From Nemania diffusa (Eukaryota; Ascomycota; Sordariomycetes; Xylariales; Xylariaceae): a stretch of 64,000 nt of DNA. Shown piece by piece: positions 1 through 9,675 of the stretch. Location: NCBI GenBank assembly GCA_038501195.1, contig JBBPUQ010000006.1, positions 3,410,001 to 3,474,000 of the forward strand, written 5' to 3'. Position 1 is the stretch's first letter, and each line of letters opens with the position of its first letter. Under the pieces are notes generated by a model, which saw nothing but the letters and a program-made list of their open reading frames with translations, made no database searches and was not told where the DNA came from. A program made the translations under genes and the position numbers.

Positions 1-3000
1 ATTTATGTATAATTTTTTTTAGTTATATTTTTTTTTGTAAAATATATATATAAATTAATACAAAATTTTAAAGCTTAAAAACAAACTTTAAACTTTATAA
101 ATTACTTTAAATTTTTTTATATATATATATATAAAAAGTTTTACTAATATATATAATTTTTATAATTATATTTTATATAAAAAAATAAAATATATTTTTT
201 AAAAAATAACTTTTAATAATTTCTTTTAAAAATTTTTATATTTAATTAATTAAAAACTTTATATTAAAAAAATTAAAAATATAAAATATTATATATAATA
301 TTTACAATAGTAATAAATTTAAAAAAAACTATATATTTAAATATAATATTTTAAAAACTATATTTTTATAAAAATAATTTTTTAAAACTATTATTTAAAA
401 ATTAAAAAGATTTATTTAAATATTTAGTTAATAAATTATTTAACATTAATATTTTTAAAAAATATAAATAATTTAAAAATAATAAAATATTTAAAATTAT
501 TTTTATATAAAATATAAAAAACAATTTATTTTTATTAAAATAAATATTTATATATAAATTTAATAAAAATAAATTTTTAAATATATATAAAATATATTTA
601 ATTATTAAAAATAATTGTTAAAAAAAAAATATTTTAATTAATTTATATAGTTATATTTATAACTAAAATATTTAAATTTATAATAATATTAATAATAATT
701 TTTAATTTTAAAATTAAATAGTTTAATATAATTAAAATATTTTTAATTTATTAAAAATTAATAAAACTTTTATAAATATATAATTTTTAAAAGATTTTAA
801 TTAAAATAACTTAATTAATAAATTTAATAAAACATTATATAGTTTAAAAAACTTTTTATTATTATAATATAAAAAATTTATTAAAATATTTAAAACTAAC
901 AAAATAATAGTTTTAAAAAAAAAACTTTGTTTGTTTTATATTTTAAAATATATAATATTTATTATATTTTATATAAACAACTTTTTAATTTTATACTATA
1001 AAACTTATAAAAAAAAAAAAAAAAAGAATTATTTTAAATATTAAAAATACTTATAAACTTAAAAATTAAAATAATTTAAAACTATTTTTAAAAATTAATT
1101 ATATTAATATATAACAAATATATTAATAAAATTATAATATATTATAAACTTAATAATTAAAATTAAGTTTTTATAATATTATTTTTAATAAAAAAGTTTA
1201 AAAAATATTTAAAAAATATAATAAAAGTAAAAATTAAACTATATTAAAAACTAATTAAATTAACTATTATATATATAATAATATAACTTTTAAAATTTTT
1301 AATTAATTTTAATTTTATATATTGTAAAATTATTTATTAAATAATTTAATATTTATATATAATATATTTTTTTAAAATTATATATAAAATATAAAATTAT
1401 AAAACTTAAACTTTTTTAATAGTAAAAAATGCTTTATTTATAAATAATTATAAAATTTATTGTTTTTTATATAAATATATTAAATTATTATTTAAAAATA
1501 TAATTTTATAAAAAACTATTTATTAAAACATTATATTTATTTTAATTATAAAAATAAAAATAAATATAATTAAATTTAATATAAAAAAATAATAGTGTTT
1601 AAAAAACTATTTTATAAATTTATTTTAAAATTAAATAAAATATAAACAATTTATTTAAATAATATATAAATAATTAAATTAATAAAAATAAAATAAAAAT
1701 ATTAAGTTTAAATATATAAATATATAAAATATATAATTATATTAAAAATATTTTAAAAAAAGTTTTAAAATAATATATTTTTTTATTTAATTAAATATTT
1801 TTAAATTTTTATTAATTTTAAAAATATAAATTATATTTATAATATAAATTTAAAAAATAAATAAAAAAAAAACAAAATTAAAATAAGTTATATTAATTTT
1901 TATTTATTATTTTTATTATGTTATTTTTTAAGTTTATTAAATATTAAACATAAAAAAATATATATATATATATATATATATAATATAATTATATATTAAT
2001 GTATTAATAGCACTAATAGTATAAATAAAAAAAGTGTTAATAATAAAAGTGTTAATAGTATTAAAAAAAAAAAAATAGCTAAAAAAAATAATTAAAATAT
2101 AAAAAACAAATAAAAACTTAAATATATAAATAATTTAATAAAAAATATAAAAAGCAAATATAAATATAAATAATAAAAAAGTAGCAATAATAAACTTTTT
2201 TTTATTTATTTTAAAAGTAACTTAAAAAATATTAAAATAAAACTTATAATTTAAAAAAATTTAAATTAAATAATTATTATTAAATAATAAATAAATAATA
2301 TTATATAATTTAAACTATATTTATATTTATTAATATAATATTTTAAATATATATAAAAAATATAAAAGAAATTTATATAAATATATATATATATTTTAAA
2401 AAATATTTATAATAATATTAACTATAATTAATTATATTAAAATATATATTATTTTTATATTTAATAAAAGCAGTATTTATATAATAATAATAAAAAATTA
2501 TATATATATATTTTATTAAAACAAAATATAAATAACAATATTTGTTAAAATATAAATATAAATAAATATTTAATAAATTATAAAATTTAAAAAGTTATAT
2601 TAATAAAAAAAAAATAAAAAAATTGTTATTATTGTTATTAATAATAATAAAAGCGTAAAAAATATAAATAGCAAAATAAATAATAACATTTATAATAAAA
2701 GCGTAAAAAATTTTAATAACTATTAGTTAAAACTAAAAGCAAAAAAAAAAAAAGCGTTTAAATGTTTTTTTTTTTTTTTTAAAAAAAACTACAAAAAAAA
2801 TATTTTAAAAACAAACTAAAAAAAACAATAAAAAAAAATAAAACTGCTTTTTAAAAACATTAATATATAATTAATATTTTATAATATAAAATTAAAATAT
2901 TATAATAAAATAATATTATTTAAAGTTTTAATTAATATAAAAACTTTTATAATTAATTTAAAAATTTTATAAAATATATATTAGTAATAATAATAATATT

Positions 3001-3882
3001 TATAACTATAAATTAGTTTTAAATTTATTTATATAAAAAAAAAGCTTAAAAATTATAACTTATAAATAAAAAAATAAAAAAAATCAACTATTTTATTAAT
3101 TAATTAAATATATAATAATTAAATAATTTTAAAAATATATTTATAAATTTAAAAAAATAACTTAAAAAAAAAATTAAAATTATTTTATAATCAATTTATA
3201 TTAAAAATATTAAAATATTAAAAACAAATTTATTTTATATATAAAAAAAAAATATACTTTTTTTACAATTACTAGTTTAAACTTATTAAATATATTATAT
3301 ATTTAATTAAACAATAAAATTATAATTAATAAATATATATAAATATAATTTTATTATTTAATAATTTTATAATTAAAATATAAAAAATGTATTAATATAA
3401 TAATATATTAAAAAAAATGCACTTTTAGTTTTTTTTTTATAAAAATTAACTATTTAAAATATATAAAGCTATTAAAATTGTTTAAAATATATTTTTATAA
3501 AAATTTTAAAATATAAAATTAAAAAAATTATTATTTATTTTTTTTATTAATATATAAAAAAAAAATAGCTAAATAGTTTAAAGTAATTTAATTAAAAAAT
3601 ATATAACAATATAAATAAATTTAATAAAACAAGTTTAAAAAGTTAAATTATAAAATTTATTTAAATAAGTTTATTTAATAAAAAAGCTTAAAAAAAAGTT
3701 TTTATAAAAGTTTTTTTATTGTTTATAATATTATTTATTAAAATTACTATTTATTATAAATAAACAAAAGCGATTATAAAATTAAAACTTAAATATAAAA
3801 TATTAAATTTAATTTTAATTTTTATTAAAAATATATATATATATATATAAAGCTTAAAAATTAAAAAACTAAAGTAACTAAA
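1..3882. other. AT-rich RIP-degraded block, unassigned
   Basis: Almost pure A/T with no reading frame of interest. I found none of the signature segments of repeat families E, P or the 32-bp-repeat element in it. It holds short AT dinucleotide runs (for example near 1960-1982) and a poorer patch with repeated AAAAGCG motifs near 2650-2760. Probably dead transposon sequence, judged only by composition. Confidence 0.6.
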
Positions 3883-3937
3883 ATATTTAATAAGCTTTAT
3901 TTTAATACATTTTTTAAAATTGTTTTAGTTATATTAG
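3883..3937 (-). repeat. Diverged repeat end at left edge of island 1
   Basis: The segment around TTTAATAAGCTTT, TTTTAATACATT and GTTATATTA resembles the repeat at the right edge of island 2 (9199-9352) in the same orientation. Some differences are transversions, so this is an older or merely related copy. It lies immediately left of the change to normal base composition. Confidence 0.35.
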
Positions 3938-3949
3938 TTCAATTTCATT

Positions 3950-4554
3950 TGCTAAACTTAATTGTACTTTTGTACATGACATTATTTATATTTAATTATT
4001 AATTTTCGTAATAAATATATTTTTATACACAACACTGTGGAGTATTTGACATCGTATACTCGGAGTCTGCGGTGGCTAGGGGGTGTTAATTGAAACATTT
4101 CAAGGCGTCATACTCTCCCTCACAAATTCCGGATTTCCATGACTTTCTAGAACCTGGTCGGCAAGTCACCCCCTTTGAATACCCATTACGGTTATGTATG
4201 ACAATGGACTTGTTCCTGCAGTCTACATCCCAATAAGAAGGTATACAGAGCGGGCGAGACTGTCGCACCGCCGCGATAAGCTAACGGTTACAGGTGTAGC
4301 AGATAAGTCAAAATTGATCGCTAATAACCATTCGTTTCAGTGACACCTCGCGAATAGGTCAAGGGAGCATCAATTTTCTTGACCCATTGAAAGCTCTTGG
4401 GAAACCATTCGCTCTCGGACAATGATGGTAGCCGCTACAATATTTCGAGGTGTACATTATCGCTTGCTGCCAATTGTTATGCTTTATCATTGTCTCTTTG
4501 AAACTTGTTTAGGTTGTAGGAACGGGAAATTTAACCTCCTCTATTTACACTCTC
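3950..4554. other. GC-normal intergenic region upstream of effector gene
   Basis: Base composition becomes ordinary here. Short open frames exist on both strands (4086-4268 minus, 4422-4619 plus) but neither has a recognisable domain or convincing gene structure, and the second overlaps the promoter of the next gene. Most simply this is upstream regulatory DNA of the secreted-protein gene. Confidence 0.5.
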
Positions 4555-4563
4555 TATATATAT
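4555..4563 (+). promoter_or_regulatory. TATA-box candidate for the Hce2 gene
   Basis: A TATATATAT run lies about 150 nt before the ATG at 4712 inside otherwise mixed sequence. It is followed by a CT-rich tract (4639-4650), as is common around fungal transcription starts. Position and composition are the only evidence. Confidence 0.4.
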
Positions 4564-4650
4564 CAGTATCAGTATCCAGTCTAACCTGCCTGAGCATACC
4601 CCATCTCAGATCCGCATAAAACACACACGAAACGCACGCTCCCTCTCTTC

Positions 4651-4676
4651 CACACACACACACACACACACACACA
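4651..4676 (+). repeat. (CA)13 microsatellite in the likely 5' leader
   Basis: Thirteen uninterrupted CA units directly follow the CT-rich tract and end 35 nt before the start codon. A shorter ACACAC run stands at 4619-4628. It probably lies in the untranslated leader of the secreted-protein gene. Confidence 0.9.
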
Positions 4677-4711
4677 AAGGCCACTTTATTTTTCCGCTTG
4701 TGGTTGGCAAT

Positions 4712-5314
4712 ATGCGCGTTGTTTCATTTTTCACTACTATAGCCCTTGGCTATGTTGTCCAAGGCCGGGCTCTTAACCTTGTTGCCAAAGACGATAGTAC
4801 CTGGGGCCTCGGCGAAACAGATTTGGGTATTAAATATACCGATCTTTGCGGTCCCTCAACATTTAACCCCGAAACCTCATCGGAACTGCCTCTGGTGGAA
4901 GACTGCGAAAAACTGTTTACAACTCTTAACAGCCACAAAACTCATTTATGGTTTTTTTATATGACGACGGAGGGGAAACCCGCTGGTGACTCATACTGGA
5001 GTCTTTTGCAGGTGGGAACCTGCGCTTTTGCCGGCAAGGTATCCAACGACGACACAGCAAAGACCGCGATCTCCTGGGGTGATGCTGCCGATCTCATTCG
5101 CGACTCCATAGACCACCACTCGACTGACGACGGCAAGCAAGTACGAACTTCTGGAAGCCTAGACTGCGCAGCAACTGCAGATGAGGATGGCATCTGTCTG
5201 AAATGGGATCCGTCAAAGACGGGAAAACGGCAAATTTCGTGGCAGGTCTATAAGCCAGGTGATAAAGGTGTGAACATTGGACAGACTGCTGTTGTAGATT
5301 ACGGCGGTGCTTGA
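4712..5314 (+). CDS. Small secreted Hce2 (Ecp2-like) effector protein
   Basis: A 200-residue intronless gene. The ATG at 4712 is chosen because the frame further upstream opens only with GTG. Residues 1-20 look like a signal peptide: basic R2, hydrophobic stretch VVSFFTTIALGYVV, cleavage probably after GRA. Residues 45-180 match the Hce2 family of Cladosporium fulvum Ecp2 homologues: LCGPSTF, then PLVEDC, GTCAF, DLIRDSI and SLDC in the family order, ending at ISWQVY. Mature cysteines are C46, C65, C104, C152 and C162. The first four are probably the conserved ones and C162 would be extra. Ecp2-type proteins are secreted during plant colonisation and some provoke host cell death; their biochemical activity is not firmly known. 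The frame is intact with ordinary codon use, so the gene has escaped the mutation that destroyed its surroundings. It is the only gene of island 1. The family call is strong; an effector role is inferred. Confidence 0.85.
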   Translation: MRVVSFFTTIALGYVVQGRALNLVAKDDSTWGLGETDLGIKYTDLCGPSTFNPETSSELPLVEDCEKLFTTLNSHKTHLWFFYMTTEGKPAGDSYWSLLQVGTCAFAGKVSNDDTAKTAISWGDAADLIRDSIDHHSTDDGKQVRTSGSLDCAATADEDGICLKWDPSKTGKRQISWQVYKPGDKGVNIGQTAVVDYGGA

Positions 5315-5885
5315 GAGAAGTTTACAGCACTGAGATACGAACGAAGGTTCTTTTGGTCCTGTAGTGAACTCTGTGGGGCCAGGTACCCAAAGGTTTCGTA
5401 CGTGCCGCGGGTCGGCACAAGAGTTTGTGTTTAAGGAAGAACCTGGCATGTTGGATACTGTTAGTAGTTACACTAACATGTATTCGCATAGTTTAGACTA
5501 AGTCAGGCAATCAAAAATGATCCCTTACCCCTTCCTTGGTGTTTGTTTACTCGTACTGTCACACTGCTTGGCAGCTGATTTGGAGGGTTTACACTCAATC
5601 CGGGTGCTGGTGTAAGTTTTCTCCCGTGGTGGTCAGAAAAGAATGACGTTTGATAGAGTGGGTTACGGTAGGAATGATCTCCTCCTTTAATCAACGCTCC
5701 GAGCGGAACTCATCCGCGTTTTCACGCCGAATCACATGGTTCTGATGCATCATATGTAGGCTAATTAACATCGAGATGCCCTCGGAGAATGTACCGAGAA
5801 GTAATTAGAGCTAATCCATAGTGAAGCGTTACTTAAAATTATAGATACGTCTTTTTTTCATGTATTAAATAGCAAGGATGGCAAT
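5315..5885. other. GC-normal region downstream of effector gene
   Basis: About 570 bases of mixed composition after the stop codon. I see no convincing gene; the short frames at 5213-5449 and 5503-5694 on the minus strand have no recognisable content. The first part should be the 3' untranslated region, although no clear AATAAA signal was seen near the stop. Confidence 0.5.
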
Positions 5886-6006
5886 TGTTGGATTTGGGCC
5901 CTGTGCCTTAGGATCTCTATACAAGCTTATACGTAAAGATCACTTGTAGAGTGCTTGCTTACGCAATTACCTAGTTATATAAATAGTAGCTTATAGTAGC
6001 TAGTGC
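5886..6006 (+). repeat. Possible LTR start remnant (TGTTGGATTTGGGCC)
   Basis: TGTTGGATTTGGGCC starts here and a near copy, TGTTGGATTTGAGCC, starts 121 bases later at 6007. TGTTGGA is a common start of fungal Copia-type LTRs. The interval itself (for example GATCACTTGTAGAGTGC) is not RIP-damaged. Read as tandem or nested LTR fragments; weak evidence. Confidence 0.35.
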
Positions 6007-6170
6007 TGTTGGATTTGAGCCTCTCCTAACGAGCCTGAGGCCCGTGCATAAAAGGCGCATATTAATTATATAAGCGGTATAGCTAATATTAAATAGTTTA
6101 TATAATAAACTAAAAAAAGCTTATTAAATAATTTTTTTAAATTAAAACTAGTTATTAATATAATATTAAA
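6007..6170 (+). repeat. Repeat end at right edge of island 1
   Basis: It starts TGTTGGATTTGAGCC and passes from normal composition into AT-rich DNA. From 6045 it aligns with 6772-6915 (same orientation) and with 9199-9352 (opposite orientation). This copy keeps G and C (GGCGCAT, AAGCGGTATAGC) where the others show A and T, so it is partly unmutated. It could be an LTR or another transposon end. Confidence 0.5.
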
Positions 6171-6319
6171 ATATATATATTAAATTTAATAATTAAAAAT
6201 TTTAAAAATTTAATAATTTTATTAAATAATAAGTTATATATATATAATTAATAAAATTATTAAAATAATTAATTTTTATTTTTTTAATAATTTTTATTTA
6301 TAAAAAAAAACTTTATTAC

Positions 6320-6324
6320 AAAAG
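6320..6324. repeat. Target-site duplication AAAAG (left)
   Basis: AAAAG abuts the left end of the solo LTR at 6325-6550 and recurs at 6551-6555 directly after it. Confidence 0.6.
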
Positions 6325-6550
6325 TGATATAAATAAATATAAAAGTTTTGAAAAATAAAGTTTTTATAATTATTTTATATATATTTTTAACATTAAGTTT
6401 ATTTAAAACTAGCTTATATTAATAAATTAAATAAATGTGAAAAGCTTTTAAGTTTTCTTTTTTAATTTAACTTTATAAATTTATTTTTTTAAATCTATAT
6501 TATATTTTTATAAACTTAAATATAAACATTATTTATAATAAACTATATTA
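6325..6550 (-). mobile_element. Solo LTR of retrotransposon family E
   Basis: A 226-bp copy of the family E terminal repeat in reverse orientation. It begins TGATATAAATAAATATAAAA and ends in the ATAATAAACT-type terminus. The 5-bp flanks are AAAAG on both sides. No internal element sequence is attached, so it is a solo LTR left by recombination between two LTRs. Its length equals the LTRs at 21174 and 53358. It is moderately RIP-mutated. Confidence 0.75.
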
Positions 6551-6555
6551 AAAAG

Positions 6556-6771
6556 CTTATAATAAAAAGTTATAAAATTATTTAATTTTTAAATTTATAT
6601 AAACTTTTTAATTAAAAAAGTTAAATATATTAGTAATAATAAAATTTATAAATATAAATATTAAGTTTTTTAATATAATAATTATAAAATTTATTATTTT
6701 TTAACAAATGTTTTATTTAATTATTAAATAAAGCTATAATATAAAAATAAAATATTTAAAATAATTATATA
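6556..6771. other. AT-rich spacer between two repeat ends
   Basis: AT-rich sequence that continues the element interrupted by the solo LTR. No gene or further repeat was recognised. Confidence 0.4.
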
Positions 6772-6915
6772 ATATAAAAAAATATATTAATTATATAAAC
6801 AATATAATTAATACTAAATAATTTATATAATACATTAAAAAAAGCTTATTAAATAATTCTTTTAAATTAAAGCTAGTTACTAATATACCACTAAAGCAAA
6901 TGTACTAAATTTAAC
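6772..6915 (+). repeat. Left inverted repeat flanking island 2
   Basis: About 140 bases, including AAAAAAAGCTTATTAAATAA and CTAGTTACTAATATA, match the reverse complement of 9199-9352 with mostly transition differences. The repeat also matches 6045-6170 in direct orientation. With the copy at 9199 it forms an inverted pair around the gene on island 2. Confidence 0.6.
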
Positions 6916-6944
6916 AAATTTGGCTTAAGTTTTTAATAAAATAA

Positions 6945-8821
6945 TCACCCTATTATTAGTGGCTCCTTCTTTACAGTTATATAAGATGAATCCTCGGTAA
7001 AAGAAAAGGTTACCACGCCACTCCCAAGAGAGAGACACTTCCACCCACTACCGCTAGGCTGATGAGCAGCATCCACTGTAGTCTCGACACGTACCCCGTG
7101 GCGCTGTGGTCCCCTCGGAGAGATTTGATACGATGTGTTCTGAAACCAGAGTACGTATGGTTGTATTACCATCGTACTCTGATCAACGTTCAGACGGCAC
7201 TGGCCAAGAGCGCGGGAACCACCATTTCTATAATGAATAATAATACCTCTACACAGCCTAGTGTCCCCGTCATAGAAGGTGTTAACCGATTGGATATCGC
7301 CGAGGGGCGCCCATGAAAAATATGCCCCCGCTACATCGGATTCAAAATCTTGCACCGAAAATGGGGGTGTATCACTATTCGGTGATGGATGTGCGCCAAA
7401 TATGGAAATCGGCTGTAGTTCTTGGGGTTCTTCATAGATCAATGTTAAAGGTGTCCCAGCCCCCAAGAGAACATCTTTTTCAGCCCTGTTGTGTGAACGC
7501 CCAAGGAAAATTTCGCCAGCGAGAGACATTCGAATCTAGTCCCATTAGTCAAGCTATTATTGGCTCACAGAATTTGCGACTTACGAGGATATGGAGACCC
7601 ACGTCTGTTTTGCGAGATCCAAGAACAAGAACTCTGTCTGTCGGTGCTATAGGCATGTAGACCCAAACTATCCTTTGCCGACGGTGGATAGAAATTTGCT
7701 CGTACGTATCTATTGCACACGACCCTTCTGTTCGATGAATATAGACGCCGAACAATTGACCAGAAGCGAAGAAAAAGGTAACCCCACGAGACCGACCTAA
7801 GTCCTTGACATAAAGTCGCGAAGATATGCGTGACCTTAAAGCCGTGGGATCGAGGAAACTGCAGGAAGAGAGGCTGGGGGAACTGGGTGTATTCCAAATA
7901 CACAGACTTGGTTGATTTTTAAACAGACACAATCGTAAAAAGTCGCCCTTATAAATATTAGAAATAAAAGATAAGAAAATAAAGCAACAACATACCCTGG
8001 ATTCCACATGTATATCAGACATGTCTTTTACATGTTCAATAATAAAGGCGAATTGCTTTGTGATACGGCCGTCATATGTCGGCCTCGCGTGCAGCCGTTC
8101 TATTTTATAGATTCCATGAATATCGATAGTAATTCTGATCAGAGGTGGCAGTAGTACGGAAGAGGCAAGTATAGAGGACATTCCTCGTTCCCAGGATAAA
8201 ACTGTATTAAGCGGGCTCCTCAAAAACTTTCCTAGCCGGGGTATCTTCCATGAGAGAGCTATAACAAAGAGAGACCGCCAAAACAATTGATGACGAGACA
8301 AATCCCGAATCATATCGATGAGCTCTGGTGGAAGTTTGCATAGATCAGAAAGCCCGGATATTTTTGATATTTTCTTGAGCCCAGCCTGGTCAACAGCATC
8401 GCCGAGGTAGATAGGTTGCGCTCTTGGCCAGGGGTTCCTCCATGAACCTATCATCCACAGTAGCTCAAGAGCTTCAGATTCGTTTAGATGAACATTTCCT
8501 ATAAAAATATGGTAGCAGTCATAATGTATAGGAATGAACTCGGGCGCGCTGGCGCATTGGTTGCATTTAAGACGACGACATAGGATACGCCCGTCAACCC
8601 AATTGGGCACCATACTGGGCGGAGGGAAGGCAAAGGCCCGAGTACGCCCTGTGCACGCAGTCGAGTCGTCGTTACCAGACACTGTGCCGTTTGATTAGTA
8701 GGTATATATAAGTTACTAGCATGGGAAGCAAAGTTATACATGCGACAACCCTCTCGTGTCTCAGGATATTATCTGCGCAAGCGCCACATCTTGGCTTTAG
8801 TGGAAGATGTCTGTTAGACAT
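6945..8821 (-). CDS. F-box-like fungal protein, four exons, 573 aa
   Basis: Join of 8821-8740, 8681-7996, 7947-7585 and 7535-6945; all joins keep one open frame. Family members seen across Pezizomycotina are usually called hypothetical or F-box domain proteins. Visible features: C12/C15, C62, C67/C70 and H80/C83 (a pattern like a zinc site); an F-box-like start LPPELIDMIRDLS near residue 144; a central WNTPSSP motif; RGVTFFFASG and IVWVYMPIAPTDRVLVLG, followed by SLAGEIFLGRS and a C-terminal domain containing GIIIHYRNGGSRALGQCRL. There is no signal peptide or membrane segment. F-box proteins usually present substrates to SCF ubiquitin ligases, but that role is not shown for this family. The first ATG chosen is 8821; an in-frame ATG at 8887 would add 22 residues. 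The stop codon lies about 20 bases from AT-rich DNA. Gene structure is well supported, function weak. Confidence 0.78.
7536..7584 (-). other. Intron 3 of the F-box-like gene (49 nt)
   Basis: Donor GTAAGT, branch-like GACTAAT and acceptor TAG near the end. It is needed because the frame closes inside it (stop after PIIA) and resumes in another frame before the conserved SLAGEIFLGRS motif. Confidence 0.88.
7948..7995 (-). other. Intron 2 of the F-box-like gene (48 nt)
   Basis: Donor GTATGT after AGG, branch-like CTAAT, acceptor AAG. Its length is a multiple of three and it has no stop, so retention would add 16 hydrophobic residues without breaking the protein. Splicing is favoured by the donor, the branch site and the resulting family-like sequence, but the AAG acceptor is not the best kind. 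Confidence 0.65.
8682..8739 (-). other. Intron 1 of the F-box-like gene (58 nt)
   Basis: Donor GTATAA, near-perfect branch TACTAAT and acceptor CACAG. It joins the first Cys-pair exon to the main frame, which otherwise starts after an in-frame stop and has no ATG before residue 51 of the joined protein. The split codon gives a continuous frame. Confidence 0.8.
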
Positions 8822-9198
8822 ATCGATGTAATAAGGATTATAGGTAGGGGTTGAGAGTAGGAGAGATACAGTCGAGAAAAAGACCATCTAGCATTTAGTT
8901 TAGTAGAAGTTGTCGGGATGAGGGGGAACAAAGTAGATGCGACGGAAAAAAGAGTCTGCAAACGAAACACATAAATTTCGCCATGCTGCGCCACTCTCAA
9001 ATCTGCCACAGGCTTAGTTAATAACGGGGGTGAGGTCTATAACTTGGCTATATTGGGCTAGTTTTCTTTTTATCAGAATTAATGGGCTAATTTGGATAAA
9101 GTGGCTCTGGGTTAAATGTACTAAGGGGTGTGAGTGTGTTAAATTTTGTGCTTTTGCAAGTGATTTCTTTAATAGTAAGCATAAAGCTTTAATAATTA
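8822..9198 (-). promoter_or_regulatory. Upstream region of the F-box-like gene
   Basis: About 380 bases of mixed composition upstream of the start codon on the minus strand, grading into AT-rich DNA by 9200. A pyrimidine-rich leader (CTCTCCTACTCTCAACCCC on the minus strand) stands shortly before the ATG. Short frames here have no recognisable content. Confidence 0.45.
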
Positions 9199-9352
9199 TT
9201 AAATTTAATACATGTGCTTTAATGTTATATTAATAACTAGTTTTAATTTAAAAAAATTATTTAATAAGCTTTTTTTAATACATTATATAAACTATTTAAT
9301 GTTAGTTATATTATTTATATAATTAATATATATTTTTTATATATAAACTTTA
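9199..9352 (-). repeat. Right inverted repeat flanking island 2
   Basis: Reverse-complement partner of 6772-6915, also related to 6045-6170. It includes CTAGTTTTAATTT and TTATTTAATAAGCTTTTTTT. With the left copy it brackets about 2.3 kb holding the F-box-like gene. Confidence 0.6.
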
Positions 9353-9360
9353 TATAAAAA

Positions 9361-9675
9361 AGCAGTTATTATTATATTATATTATATTATATATATAATA
9401 AACACAAATTATATATTAATTAATTAATATTTAAAAAAACATAATATATAGAATTAATTTTTAAATAAAAATAATTTATTATAATTATTTTTTAAAATTA
9501 ATAATTATTTATAAAAAAGCAGTTATTATTATATTATATTATATTATATATATAATAAATATAAATTAAATATTAATTAATTAATATTTAAAAAAATATA
9601 AGATATAAAATTAATTTTTAAATAAAAAAAACTTGTTATAATTATTTTTTAAAATTAATAATTATTTTATAAAAC
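9361..9675 (+). repeat. Two tandem 157-bp AT-rich units
   Basis: Units start at 9361 and 9518 with AGCAGTTATTATTATATT and run through ATATTAATTAATTAATATTT to TTTAAAATTAATAATTATTT. The second unit repeats the first with few, mainly transition, differences. A third copy lies at 31482-31665 next to a family P fragment. Confidence 0.75.

Noticed and set aside
4086..4268. 60-codon frame on the minus strand in island 1
   Set aside because: No recognised motif, and it lies in the upstream region of the Hce2 gene; cannot be told from chance.
4422..4619. 65-codon frame on the plus strand
   Set aside because: It spans the TATA-like promoter of the Hce2 gene and has no domain.
4700..4711. Start of the Hce2 protein at 4700
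   Set aside because: The codon there is GTG; nuclear genes of fungi start at ATG, and ATG 4712 begins directly with the signal peptide.
7565..7903. 112-codon frame on the minus strand overlapping the F-box-like gene
   Set aside because: It is a shifted frame of exon 3; the other frame carries the family motifs.
8680..8682. Start of the F-box-like protein at 8682
   Set aside because: The codon is GTG and follows an in-frame stop; a branch site and acceptor end exactly there, so it is an exon border.
9030..9233. 67-codon frame on the plus strand at the right edge of island 2
   Set aside because: It grades into AT-rich repeat and shows no motif.
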